Shown here piece after piece: positions 50,883-59,092 of a stretch of 64,000 nt of DNA. The first letter of the stretch is position 1; the number at the start of each line of letters is the position of its first letter. The notes below the pieces were generated by a model. The model was given only the letters and a program-made list of their open reading frames with translations, had not been told where the DNA came from and ran no database searches. This DNA comes from Planosporangium spinosum (GTDB lineage Bacteria > Actinomycetota > Actinomycetes > Mycobacteriales > Micromonosporaceae), in assembly GCF_049999945.1 (NCBI RefSeq), contig NZ_JBLYUB010000017.1:1-64000 (forward strand), in the 5' to 3' direction. Made by a program: the position numbers and the translations under genes.

Positions 50883-51965
50883 TCAGTGCGTCAGCACCGG
50901 GGCGCGGTGCAGGCCGGCAGCCGAGCCGCGCGTCTTGAGTGTCATCACGAAGGCGAGCACCCGCGCGACCGCGTTGTACAGCTCCGGCGGGATCTCGTCG
51001 CCCAGGTCGCACTCCTTGAACAGGGCCCGCGCCAGCGGTACGTCCTGCACCATCGGGATGCGCTTCTCGGCGGCGACCTCGCGGATGCGCGCCGCGATGG
51101 CTCCCGCGCCCTTCGCCACCACCCGCGGCGCGCCCCGGCTCGGGTCGTAGCGCAGCGCCACCGCGACGTGCGTCGGGTTCACGAGGACGACATCGGCCTT
51201 CACCAGGTCGCTCATCATGCGCTGGCGGCTCACTGCCATCTGCCGGGAACGGATGGCGCCCTTGAGGAGCGGGTCGCCCTCCTGCTGCTTGTGCTCCTGC
51301 TTGACATCGTGCTTGCTCATCCTGAGCTGCTTGCCGATGCGTCGGCGAGCCACCGCGTAGTCGGCGACGGCCATCACCAGGCCGGCGGCGGCCGCGGTCC
51401 GGAACAGGGTCAGCACGGTGTCCGCGATCAGGTTCAGCAGCGCCGGCAGCGGCATCGAACCGGCCGTGACCAGGCCGGGCAGCATCGTACGCAGTTGCAG
51501 GTACAGGACGGTGCCCAGGATCGCCGTCTTGACGGTGGCCTTCACCGCCTCCCACATCGCATGGGGGCCGAACGTCCTCTTGAGACCTGAGAACGGGTTG
51601 AGCCGTTTGAAGTCCGGTTTGAGTAGCTTGGTGGCCGGACGGAGGCCACCCTGTGCCGCCGCGGCGAGGATGCCGGTCGCCATCATGCCGAGGGCCAGCG
51701 GCGCGACCGTCGTCGCCGCGTCCCGCAGGCCGGTGGCCATGACCTTCATCGCCTTGGCCGGATCCGGGTCGCTGATCACGGCGGTGGACAGCAGGAACAC
51801 CTTCTCGGCGGTCTTCATGGTGCTGCGGACCACCATCGGTACCAGCACGCTCGCGATCAGCAACCCACCCCACGAGCCCAGGTCGGGGGTACGGGCGATG
51901 CGCCCTTCCCGACGCGCTTCCCGCTTGCGCTTCTCGGTGGGCTTCTCGGTCTTCTCGCCGCTCAC
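50883..51965 (-). CDS. flhB: Flagellar export protein FlhB
   Basis: The 360-residue protein starts SGEKTEKPTEKRKREARREG, has four membrane helices, and contains the self-cleavage motif NPTHVAVALRYD (cleavage after Asn) at about residue 260. The C-terminal KECDLGDEIPPELYNAVARVLAFVM is typical. FlhB switches export specificity from hook to filament, together with FliK. The GTG start follows GGAGGGGG and overlaps the stop of the small spacer ORF (GTGA). It ends the flbD-flhB run of genes. Confidence 0.94.
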   Translation of the reverse strand: MSGEKTEKPTEKRKREARREGRIARTPDLGSWGGLLIASVLVPMVVRSTMKTAEKVFLLSTAVISDPDPAKAMKVMATGLRDAATTVAPLALGMMATGILAAAAQGGLRPATKLLKPDFKRLNPFSGLKRTFGPHAMWEAVKATVKTAILGTVLYLQLRTMLPGLVTAGSMPLPALLNLIADTVLTLFRTAAAAGLVMAVADYAVARRRIGKQLRMSKHDVKQEHKQQEGDPLLKGAIRSRQMAVSRQRMMSDLVKADVVLVNPTHVAVALRYDPSRGAPRVVAKGAGAIAARIREVAAEKRIPMVQDVPLARALFKECDLGDEIPPELYNAVARVLAFVMTLKTRGSAAGLHRAPVLTH

Positions 51966-52177
51966 GACACCCCCTCCAGAGTCACCGCGGACGCCGCGCT
52001 GTCCCAAGATCCACGCAATGTCGCGAACATTGCTGTCACCGATCGCCGGATAGCAGCAAAGTTCGCGACATTGCGCGGATCTTGGGCGCGCGACGGGCGC
52101 GACGGGCGCGACGGGCGGGACGGGCGCGACGGGCGCGACGGGCGCGGCGGGCGCGACGGGCGCGGCGGGGTGCTCAT
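51962..52177 (-). CDS. Possible small ORF coupled to fliR and flhB
   Basis: A 71-codon ORF starts with an ATG overlapping the fliR stop (ATGA) and ends with a stop overlapping the flhB start (GTGA). It fills the fliR-flhB gap exactly. Residues 4-30 are an Arg-Pro-Ser repeat (9-bp DNA units), and residues 31-58 are the translation of the palindromic element copy C (AQDPRNVANFAAIRRSV, MFATLRGS). It may be a real peptide, or only a reading frame kept open so that ribosomes reach flhB. Codon content comes from repeats, so I hold coding function as doubtful. Confidence 0.35.
   Translation of the reverse strand: MSTPPRPSRPPRPSRPSRPSRPSRPSRPSRAQDPRNVANFAAIRRSVTAMFATLRGSWDSAASAVTLEGVS
52004..52085. 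repeat. Palindromic element, copy C, inside the fliR-flhB gap
   Basis: Left arm CCAAGATCCACGCAATGTCG and AACATTGCTG; right arm AGCAGCAAAGTTCGCGACAT and TGCGCGGATCTTGG. The arms are inverse copies with few mismatches. Read on the minus strand it has no stop codon in the frame that links fliR and flhB. Confidence 0.88.
52086..52170. repeat. 9-bp tandem repeat
   Basis: About nine units of GGGCGCGAC, with a few GGGCGGGAC and GGGCGCGGC variants, lie between palindromic copy C and the fliR stop. Confidence 0.9.
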
Positions 52178-52947
52178 GCGCCGACCGCCTGGAGGACGGC
52201 CTTGACGGAGGCGTCGACCAGGTGGCGGACGGCCTGCGGGAGCATGGTCAGCGCCAGGCCGACGCCGCCCAGGGTCAGCAGGATCTTCACCGGGAAGCCG
52301 AGCGAGAACGCGTTGAGCGCCGGCGCTACCCGGGACAGTAGGCCCAGCCCGATGTCGGCGCAGAACAGCACGGCGATGAGCGGGCCGGCGATCTGCAGTG
52401 CCGCCAGGAACATGTCGGCGACGCCGGTGGTGACCAGCTGCTGGAGGGTGTGCAGCGACAGCGTGCCGTCCAGCGGTAGCACGTCGTACGACCTGGTGAA
52501 GCCGCGCAGCACCAGCTGGTGGCCGTCGGTCGCGAACAGCAGCGTGATCGCCATGATGTTGTAGAAGCGGCCGAAGATGCCGCTGCCGCTGTTGCCGCTC
52601 GCGCCCATCGGGTCGAACGCGAACGCCAGCGAGAAACCGCCGAACAGGTCGATGAGGCTGCCGGCGGCCGACACGGCGGCGAACAGCAGAGCGGTCAGGA
52701 ATCCCAGGGCGGTACCCAGTACCACCTGCTCGGCGACGCTGACGACCATCCCGGCGGTGTCCAGGGCCGGTACCTTCGGCACCAGGGCCGGTACGACCGG
52801 CAGCGCGATCGCCACCGACAACAGCGCCTTGACCGGTGGCGGTACCACCTTGTTGTTGAACGGCGGGGAGATGGTCAGCCAGGCGGAGGCCCGTACCGAG
52901 GCCAGCAGTATCGCGGTCAGCTCCGCCGTCGGCCAGGACAGGTTCAT
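52174..52947 (-). CDS. fliR: Flagellar export protein FliR
   Basis: A 257-residue membrane protein with about six helices and FliR features: LLASVRASAWLTISPPFNNKVVPPPVKALLSVAIAL at the start, AAGSLIDLFGGFSLAFAFDP in the middle, and FLAALQIAGPLIAVLFCADIGLGLLSRVAPALNAFSLGFPVKILL. It joins FliP and FliQ in the export channel. It overlaps fliQ by 4 bp. Confidence 0.93.
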   Translation of the reverse strand: MNLSWPTAELTAILLASVRASAWLTISPPFNNKVVPPPVKALLSVAIALPVVPALVPKVPALDTAGMVVSVAEQVVLGTALGFLTALLFAAVSAAGSLIDLFGGFSLAFAFDPMGASGNSGSGIFGRFYNIMAITLLFATDGHQLVLRGFTRSYDVLPLDGTLSLHTLQQLVTTGVADMFLAALQIAGPLIAVLFCADIGLGLLSRVAPALNAFSLGFPVKILLTLGGVGLALTMLPQAVRHLVDASVKAVLQAVGA

Positions 52948-53219
52948 GCGCTCCCCAGCAGGGTGGGGATCTGCGCGAACAGTGTCGTGGTGAAGTTCGT
53001 GATCTCGTGCAGCATCCAGTTCCCGGTGATCAGCAGCGCGATCCCGACGCCGATCGCCTTCGGTACGAACGACAGCGTGGCTTCCTGGATCTGGGTCACG
53101 GACTGGAACAGCGACACGGCGAAGCCGATGAGCAGGGCGGTGAGCAGTACCGGGGCGGCCAGCTTCGCCGCGACGGTCATCGCCTGCAGGCCGAGGTGGA
53201 TGATCTGGGTGTCGGTCAT
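52944..53219 (-). CDS. fliQ: Flagellar export protein FliQ
   Basis: A 91-residue, two-helix protein: IIHLGLQAMTVAAKLAAPVLLTALLIGFAVSLFQSVTQIQEATLSFVPKAIGVGIALLI. The FQSVTQIQEATLSFVPK loop is the family hallmark. Part of the FliPQR channel. Confidence 0.94.
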   Translation of the reverse strand: MTDTQIIHLGLQAMTVAAKLAAPVLLTALLIGFAVSLFQSVTQIQEATLSFVPKAIGVGIALLITGNWMLHEITNFTTTLFAQIPTLLGSA

Positions 53220-53232
53220 GCGCGCGGCGTCC

Positions 53233-54132
53233 CTAGTGGTAGCTGGCGACCAGGGCGGTGACGACCAGCCCCCAGCCGTTGACGAGTACGAAGAGCAGCA
53301 TCTTGAACGGCAGCGACACCGTGACCGGGGGCAGCATCATCATGCCGAGACTCATCAGTGAGGCTGACACGATCATGTCGATGACCAGGAACGGTATGTA
53401 GATGACGAAGCCGATGATGAAGGCGGCCCGCAGCTCGGACAGGGCGAAGGCGGGTACCACCGTGGTCAGCGGCACCGAGTCCCGGTCCTTGGGCATCGGC
53501 CTGTTGGCGACCTTGGTGAACAGTGCCAGCTCGTCCTTGCGGGTGTGGTTGAGCATGAACTCGCGCAGCGGCTTCACGCCGTCGTTGAACGCCACGCTCT
53601 GGGTCTTCTCGCCCTTGAGATAGGGCTGCACACCGTCACGGTTCATGTCCGACATGACCGGCCCCATGATGAACAGGCTGATGAACAGCGCCAGCCCGGC
53701 GAGGACCTGGTTGGGCGGCACGGTGGTCAGGCCGAGCGCGTTGCGGGTGATGCTCAGGACCACGAACACCTTGGTGAAGCTGGTGCACAGCAGCAGCAGG
53801 GCCGGCGCGACCGACAGGACGGTCAGCGCGATCAGGATGACGATCGACTGGCTCGGCTTGCTGTCCGTACCGCCCACGTTGATCGTGACCGTGCCCTGCG
53901 GCTCGGCCGGCGCGGTGGGCGGTGCCGGCGGCGTGGGCGCTTGCGGCGCGGGGCCATACGCGGGCACGGCGATGAAGGCAGGTGCCGCGGCGATGACAGC
54001 AGGGGCGGTGGCGAACGCGGGGGCGGCGGCGGGTGCGGCGCCGGTGGCCGCCGTGGCCGTGCCGGGTGTGGCGAGCAGCAGGGTCGCGCCGACGCCGACG
54101 GTGGCGAGGGCCAGGCGGATCGGGTGCTTCAC
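53233..54132 (-). CDS. fliP: Flagellar export protein FliP
   Basis: The 299-residue protein has an Ala/Pro-rich N-terminal part of about 80 residues after a first hydrophobic segment, then the FliP core: ALTVLSVAPALLLLCTSFTKVFVVLSITRNALGL, PPNQVLAGLALFISLFIMGPV, FMLNHTRKDELALF, VPAFALSELRAAFIIGFVIYIPFLVIDMIV. The GTG start overlaps the fliO stop by 4 bp (GTGA). Confidence 0.94.
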   Translation of the reverse strand: MKHPIRLALATVGVGATLLLATPGTATAATGAAPAAAPAFATAPAVIAAAPAFIAVPAYGPAPQAPTPPAPPTAPAEPQGTVTINVGGTDSKPSQSIVILIALTVLSVAPALLLLCTSFTKVFVVLSITRNALGLTTVPPNQVLAGLALFISLFIMGPVMSDMNRDGVQPYLKGEKTQSVAFNDGVKPLREFMLNHTRKDELALFTKVANRPMPKDRDSVPLTTVVPAFALSELRAAFIIGFVIYIPFLVIDMIVSASLMSLGMMMLPPVTVSLPFKMLLFVLVNGWGLVVTALVASYH

Positions 54133-54551
54133 GACTTGCGTACCGTCCGTTCGCGCAGGAACTGCAGGGTCTGCTTCCACGTGGCGGCCGACAGCACCGA
54201 GCCGCCGAGCGGTCCGGTCGCGGTCGGGGCCGCCTCCCGCGCGTCGAGCGAGTCCAGCGCGAGCGGCTCGCGCCGGACCGGCTCCTCCGGCTGGTACTCC
54301 TCGACCGCCGCCAGGTCGGTCTCGCCGATCAGCGTGACCTGGCCGTCCGTGACGCCCAGCACCATCGCCTTGTCTGCGATGCGCACCACCGCCACGGAGG
54401 CGCCCCGGCTGAGCTGCTGCCGGCCGAGTACCTCGATCAGCCCGCCGCCCCGGCGGAGGCCGAGCGGCTTGCGGGCCAGTCTCGCCATGCCCCACATCAG
54501 GCCGACGACGACCAGCAGCGAGAAGACGATCCGGAGGGTCAGCTCGATCAC
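54129..54551 (-). CDS. fliO: Flagellar protein FliO
   Basis: The 140-residue protein has one membrane helix (LRIVFSLLVVVGLMWGMARLA) and the FliO domain (GGLIEVLGRQQLSRGASVAVVRIADKAMVLGVTDGQVTLIGE). FliO assists assembly of the FliPQR complex. It lies 10 bp after fliN. Confidence 0.88.
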   Translation of the reverse strand: MIELTLRIVFSLLVVVGLMWGMARLARKPLGLRRGGGLIEVLGRQQLSRGASVAVVRIADKAMVLGVTDGQVTLIGETDLAAVEEYQPEEPVRREPLALDSLDAREAAPTATGPLGGSVLSAATWKQTLQFLRERTVRKS

Positions 54552-54561
54552 GCGGCGCCCC

Positions 54562-55314
54562 TTACGCCCGCTGCTCGGTGGGGGAGATGATCTCGGTGAT
54601 CCGGATGCCGAAGTTCTCGTCGATCACGACGACCTCGCCGCGGGCGATGAGCTTGCCGTTGACCAGCAGGTCGGCCGGCCCGCCGGCGGCGCGGTCGAGC
54701 TCGACCACGTTGCCGGGGGTCAGTGAGAGCAGCTCCCGCACGCTCATGCGGGTCCGGCCCAGCTCGGCGGTGACCTCCATCTCCACGTCGTGGAGCAGGT
54801 CCAGGCCGTTGCGCAGCGCCGGAGCCGACGGCTCCGCGGCGGCCGACCGGTCGCCCGCCTCGGCGGCGGGCGTGGTGTCGACCTTGACCAGCAGCCCGAC
54901 GACCCCGCGCACCTCGGTGCCGTCGGTGAGCGGTACCAGTGCCCCGCCCGCGGCGGCCAGCGCGGCCAGCGACTCGGCGGCGTCGGTGACGTTGCCCGGG
55001 TCGACGACGACCGGCCCGAGCGTGCCGGCGGCGGCCTCGATGGCCGGCCGGACGGCCTGGGTGACGTCGAGCGAGCCGAGCGGGGTGTCACTCAACGCGT
55101 CGACCAGGTCCTGGGCGACGATGACGAGGACCTCGCCCTGCGCGGCGCCGGCGAAGCGGGCCCGGATCGCCTGGCCCTCGAGCATGATCGCGGCCGCGTC
55201 CTGGGTGGGCGTACCGGTCGACAGCGGGCTGCTGGCGGGCAGCAGCGCCACCGCGGCCTCGGCGGCCGCGAGTACCCGGCCCAGTTCCTGCGGGGTCAAC
55301 GTGTGCGCGGTCAT
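54562..55314 (-). CDS. fliN: Motor switch protein FliN (long form)
   Basis: The last 80 residues are the FliN/SpoA domain (LLHDVEMEVTAELGRTRMSVRELLSLTPGNVVELDRAAGGPADLLVNGKLIARGEVVVIDENFGIRITEI). The first 160 residues are an extra domain resembling the CheC-like N-terminal part of FliY (EVLVIVAQDLVDALSDTP, SLAALAAAGGALVPLTDGTEVRGVVGLLVKV), without a clear E-x-x-N site. It forms the switch ring with FliM. The ATG overlaps the fliM stop by one base. Confidence 0.9.
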   Translation of the reverse strand: MTAHTLTPQELGRVLAAAEAAVALLPASSPLSTGTPTQDAAAIMLEGQAIRARFAGAAQGEVLVIVAQDLVDALSDTPLGSLDVTQAVRPAIEAAAGTLGPVVVDPGNVTDAAESLAALAAAGGALVPLTDGTEVRGVVGLLVKVDTTPAAEAGDRSAAAEPSAPALRNGLDLLHDVEMEVTAELGRTRMSVRELLSLTPGNVVELDRAAGGPADLLVNGKLIARGEVVVIDENFGIRITEIISPTEQRA

Positions 55315-56267
55315 CAGCGGTCTTCCTCCTTGGCGGGTGCCACGATCAGGCAGGCCAGGCGGGAGCCCTGGCTGCCGGGTACGGCGTGGGCGAAGGTCAA
55401 GCCGGCGGTCGTGACCGCGAGCGGCTGGGTCGTCGGGTGGTTGAGGGTCACGACGTCACCGGGGCGGAGGTTGATCAGGTCCTCCGGGCGCATGCGCATC
55501 GGCGCGAAGCGCACCGCGACGTCGAGGGGGACGCTCTCCATGCCGGCGACGAGGTTGTGGTGGGCCGCGTCGCGGGCGGCGCGCTGCGCCGGGCTGAGCC
55601 GGACGTCGGTGCGGTCGCCCTGCAGCTGCGAGAAGATCATTCCGAACGGGAGGCAGATGGTGGCCACGCACTCCTCGGCGCCGACGCGCATTTCGAAGGA
55701 GGCCACGATCACCGGGTCGGAGGCGCCACCGGCCTGGACGAACTGCGGGTTGTACTCGATGCCGGCGAGCTGGGGCTTGATCGAGGCGATGCCCTCGAAC
55801 GCGTAGCGCAGTTCGCCGAGCACCCGGTCGAGCAGGTTCTGCAGCAGCGGGGTCTCGATGTCGGTCAGCGGCCGCTGGGGCTGGGCGCCGCCGGAACCGC
55901 CGAGCATGTGGTCGATCGAGGCCATCGCGATGGCCAGCGAGAACTCGACGAGCGCCGTGCCGGGCAGCGGCTCCATGCTCACCTTGGCGACGATCGTCGG
56001 GCTCTCCAGCGACGAGATGTACTCGTCGTAGCTGAACTGCTCGATCGACACCAGCGTGACCTGGGACACCGCGCGCAGGCTGGTGGTCAGGATGGTGGTG
56101 AACTGGCGTGCGAACGTCTCGTACGCGATCTGCAGCGTCCGGACGTGCTCACGGGACAGATTCCTGGGGCGTCGGAAGTCGTACGGCTCCGGTCCGGCGC
56201 TCTTGGCCCGGCGGTTGATCCGGCCGGCGGTGCGGGAGGGGCCGGCCATGGACGGCGCTTGAGTCAC
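55314..56267 (-). CDS. fliM: Motor switch protein FliM
   Basis: The 317-residue protein has the FliM middle domain (RPRNLSREHVRTLQIAYETFARQFTTILTTSLRAVSQVTL, LVEFSLAIAMASIDHMLGGSGG, DIETPLLQNLLDRVLGELR) and a C-terminal SpoA domain (DVAVRFAPMRMRPEDLINLRPGDVVTL). The usual N-terminal CheY-binding LSQxEID peptide is not recognisable; instead there is a basic stretch (SRTAGRINRRAKSAG). The GTG at 56267 is preferred; an ATG six codons inside is possible. Confidence 0.9.
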   Translation of the reverse strand: MTQAPSMAGPSRTAGRINRRAKSAGPEPYDFRRPRNLSREHVRTLQIAYETFARQFTTILTTSLRAVSQVTLVSIEQFSYDEYISSLESPTIVAKVSMEPLPGTALVEFSLAIAMASIDHMLGGSGGAQPQRPLTDIETPLLQNLLDRVLGELRYAFEGIASIKPQLAGIEYNPQFVQAGGASDPVIVASFEMRVGAEECVATICLPFGMIFSQLQGDRTDVRLSPAQRAARDAAHHNLVAGMESVPLDVAVRFAPMRMRPEDLINLRPGDVVTLNHPTTQPLAVTTAGLTFAHAVPGSQGSRLACLIVAPAKEEDR

Positions 56268-56365
56268 GCCGCCACCATCGGCCGGCCGGGGCCCCGCTTG
56301 AGGAAACCCTGTCGGGTGATTGGGGGAGCCCGGTCGCCCGGTAGGCGGGCGGGGGCCCCGGAGCG

Positions 56366-56803
56366 CTACTGCATGACGAACTCGGTGAAGTAGATGTCCA
56401 TCACGTGGCCCTCGTACGCCTCGTTGATCTTCTTGCGCAGCTCGGCCTTGACCTTGTCGCGGGCGGCGTTGGAGGCCAGTTCGGCGAGCGGCCGGTTGCT
56501 GAACTCGGAGATGGCGATGTCCAGCGCCTTGCTGCCGTCCGGTTCCTCGGTCGCGTCCATCGTCGCCTGCAGGGAGAGCTTGAGCTTGAGGAAGTGACCG
56601 TCGGCGAGGTTGAGCGTGATCGCGTCCAGCGCGACGACCTTGCCCGGCTTGGGCGCGGGCGGCGCCGACGGGCCGGAGAAGAACGCGAAGTACCCGCCGG
56701 CACCGCCACCGAGCAGCACCACCACGGCGGCCACGATGATGATCAGCTTCTTCTTCGACTTCTTCTTCGGCGCCGCGTCGGCGGCCTTCTCTTCCTTGGC
56801 CAT
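56366..56803 (-). CDS. fliL: Flagellar basal-body protein FliL
   Basis: The 145-residue protein has a Lys-rich cytoplasmic start (EEKAADAAPKKKSKKKL), one membrane helix (IIIVAAVVVLLGGGAGGYFAF) and an external domain ending AYEGHVMDIYFTEFVMQ, as in FliL. It stabilises the stator around the motor. It lies 53 bp after motB. Confidence 0.9.
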   Translation of the reverse strand: MAKEEKAADAAPKKKSKKKLIIIVAAVVVLLGGGAGGYFAFFSGPSAPPAPKPGKVVALDAITLNLADGHFLKLKLSLQATMDATEEPDGSKALDIAISEFSNRPLAELASNAARDKVKAELRKKINEAYEGHVMDIYFTEFVMQ

Positions 56804-56856
56804 GATCTTTCCTTCGTCTGTGCGGGCGGGGAGGGGTCACTCGACCGCGTGAGAGG

Positions 56857-57762
56857 TCACTCGGCGTGGACGGCCGACGGCAGCAGGGCCCGTTCGGCGG
56901 CGGGCAGCGTGGACAGGACGACGATGTCGACGCGCCGGTTGAGCTCGGGCGCCTTCGGGTCCTTCGGGTCGTACAGCGGCCGCTCACCGGCGAAACCGGC
57001 GACCGACAGGCGCGAGGCCGGCAGGTGGCCCTGGGCGATCAGGTACCGCGCCACCGTGGAGGCCCGGGCGCTGGACAGCTCCCAGGCGCTCGGGTAGTTC
57101 ACCGTCGGTACCGGTAGCTGGTTGGTGTGCCCGTCGACCTCGATCTTGTTGGGTAGCGGCGCGAGCACCGGCGACACCGCGTCCAGGATGCGCCGGCCCG
57201 CCGGGAGCAGGTCGGCCCGGTCACCGGCGAAGACGACCTCGCTGGTGACGATCGTGACGACCAGTCCGCGCTCGTCGATGCCGAAGCGGACGGAGTCCTC
57301 CATGCCCTGCTTCTTCGCCGCCTCCAGAATCTGCCTCTTGATCTCCTCGAGGTTGCTGACCTCTTTCTCGGCGTTGCCCTGCATGCGCTGCTGGCGGGCC
57401 CGGTCGGCGTCCTGCACCGCCTTCTGCAGCGCCGCGTCCTGAGCTTGGGTCTGCGGCTTGTCCGGCATCTGGCCGACCCCGGCGGCGACGTCGATCGCAC
57501 TGCTCGAGCCGCCCGCGGTCTGCACCGAGTTTTGGGTGCCCGACATGACCGCCGGGGCGCCGAAGCCCTTGGCCAGGCCGTCGCGTAGCGCCGTGAACTT
57601 CTTGGCGTCAACCTGGCTCATCGCGAACAGGACCACGAAGAGCACGAAGAGCAGGGTCAGCATGTCGGCGTACGAGACCATCCACCGCTCGTGGTTCTCG
57701 TGCTCCTCCTCGTGGGCGGAGTGCTTCTTGTGATGGCCGCGGCCCACCTTGTGGCTGCTCAT
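56857..57762 (-). CDS. motB: Stator protein MotB
   Basis: The 301-residue protein has a short charged start rich in His (GRGHHKKHSAHEEEHENHER), a single helix carrying the proton-binding Asp (MVSYADMLTLLFVLFVVLFAM), and a C-terminal OmpA-like peptidoglycan-binding domain (IEVDGHTNQLPVPTVNYPSAWELSSARASTVARYLI..PELNRRVDIVV). It anchors the stator to the wall. Confidence 0.94.
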   Translation of the reverse strand: MSSHKVGRGHHKKHSAHEEEHENHERWMVSYADMLTLLFVLFVVLFAMSQVDAKKFTALRDGLAKGFGAPAVMSGTQNSVQTAGGSSSAIDVAAGVGQMPDKPQTQAQDAALQKAVQDADRARQQRMQGNAEKEVSNLEEIKRQILEAAKKQGMEDSVRFGIDERGLVVTIVTSEVVFAGDRADLLPAGRRILDAVSPVLAPLPNKIEVDGHTNQLPVPTVNYPSAWELSSARASTVARYLIAQGHLPASRLSVAGFAGERPLYDPKDPKAPELNRRVDIVVLSTLPAAERALLPSAVHAE

Positions 57763-57796
57763 CGCGGTGCCTCGCGTCGGGGTCGCCCGGTGCGCA

Positions 57797-58567
57797 TCAG
57801 GCGGCCTTCTTCTTCGGCTCGCTGCCCGGCGGCAGCAGGCTGCGTAGCTTCTGGGCGACCAGGCGCGGGTTGGCGCCGGCCTGGATGTTGATGATGCCGG
57901 CGATCACCAGCTCCATCTGGGCACACTCCACCTCGGACACACGCTTGAGCCGGTTGCCGATCGGCAGCCATATCACGTTGGCGCTCAGGATGCCCCAGAG
58001 CGTCGCGACGAACGCCGCCGCGATCATCTCACCGAGCGTCTCCGGCTGACTGAGGTTGGACAGCACGTGGACCAGGCCGACGACGGTACCGATGATGCCG
58101 ATGGTGGGGGCGTAGCCGCCCATGTCGGTGAAGATCTTCGCGCCCGCCTTGTCGGCCTTGCGCTTGGCGTCGACCTCGCCCTCGAGGATCTCGCGCAGCT
58201 CCTCGGAGTCGGTACCGTCGATCGCCAGCTGCAGGCCGCGCTTGAGGAACGGGTCTTCGACGTCCTTCATCGCGTCCTCGAGGGCCAGCAGACCCTCGCG
58301 GCGGGCCTTCTCGGCCAGCTTGACCATCGTCTCGACCAGATCGTCGGGCTTGCCGGGCTTGGCGAGGAAGGCGCGCTTGATCTGGTTGACGAAGCCGGTG
58401 GTGTCGCGCAGGAGACCACTGGCCATACCGACGCCGAACGTGCCGACGAACACCAGGAGCAGCGGTGCCGGCAGCATGATGTGCGAGACCGGGGTGCCCT
58501 CGATGGTCATGGAGATGAAGATGGCGACGAACGCGATGCCGACGCCGATGAGGCTTGCCGGATCCAT
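57797..58567 (-). CDS. motA: Stator protein MotA
   Basis: The 256-residue protein has four membrane helices, and the MotA landmarks GLLALEDAMKDVEDPFLKRGLQLAIDGTD, AKIFTDMGGYAPTIGIIGTVVGLVHVL and FVATLWGILSANVIWLPI. It conducts ions with MotB. Its start overlaps the flbD stop by one base. Confidence 0.94.
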   Translation of the reverse strand: MDPASLIGVGIAFVAIFISMTIEGTPVSHIMLPAPLLLVFVGTFGVGMASGLLRDTTGFVNQIKRAFLAKPGKPDDLVETMVKLAEKARREGLLALEDAMKDVEDPFLKRGLQLAIDGTDSEELREILEGEVDAKRKADKAGAKIFTDMGGYAPTIGIIGTVVGLVHVLSNLSQPETLGEMIAAAFVATLWGILSANVIWLPIGNRLKRVSEVECAQMELVIAGIINIQAGANPRLVAQKLRSLLPPGSEPKKKAA

Positions 58568-58875
58568 CAGCGCTCCCTGCGGTGAAGGGGGACGACGTTG
58601 GCACGGGGATCGTCGCCGTCCGTGCCGTCGGTACCGTCGGAGACAACGGCCTCACCGCGGGCCACGGCGGGCTGGCTGACCATCTGCTGGGCGTCGGCGA
58701 CCACGGACGCGCGGTACCGCCGGATCAGCGCGACGAGCTCGGCCAGCGACTCACCCACGACGTACTTGGTGCCGTCGACGAGGGTGATGACGGTGTCGGG
58801 CGTGGCGTCGGCGCGTTCGACCAGGTCCGGGTTGAGCGCGAAGACCGGGCCGTTCAGGCGCGTCAGGAGTATCAC
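58567..58875 (-). CDS. flbD: FlbD-family flagellar protein
   Basis: The 102-residue protein begins with the FlbD core ILLTRLNGPVFALNPDLVERADATPDTVITLVDGTKYVV, then ESLAELVALIRRYRASVV. Such proteins commonly precede motA in Gram-positive bacteria; the role is unclear. The GTG at 58875 is the start. It is first in the operon driven by a flagellar-sigma type promoter about 100 bp upstream. Confidence 0.88.
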   Translation of the reverse strand: MILLTRLNGPVFALNPDLVERADATPDTVITLVDGTKYVVGESLAELVALIRRYRASVVADAQQMVSQPAVARGEAVVSDGTDGTDGDDPRANVVPLHRRER

Positions 58876-58976
58876 GGTGGTCCGTCCTTGGAGCGGGTGG
58901 TCGGGCGACCGCCCGGGCCCCGGCTCGTGGCCCGAGGGGTGGACAGTCTGGGGACCCATCCTTGGGTCTGTCGGTT

Positions 58977-59004
58977 ACATCGGCGGATTTCGGGCGGGGC
59001 TGAG
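58977..59004 (-). promoter_or_regulatory. Flagellar-sigma type promoter for flbD-motA-flhB operon
   Basis: On the minus strand: CTCA, 16 bp, GCCGATGT, located just after the flgE terminator. Confidence 0.75.
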
Positions 59005-59026
59005 GGTTTGTCGGCCGAAACGCGGT

Positions 59027-59068
59027 GAGGGCGGCGGACCGGCTGACGGCAGCCGGCCCACCGCCCTC
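59027..59068 (-). terminator. Terminator after flgE
   Basis: GAGGGCGGCGGACCGGCTG pairs with CAGCCGGCCCACCGCCCTC with two mismatches, right after the flgE stop on the minus strand. Together with the next promoter it separates two operons. Confidence 0.75.
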
Positions 59069-59092
59069 CGCCGACGCGGTGGCGTACGCGCG

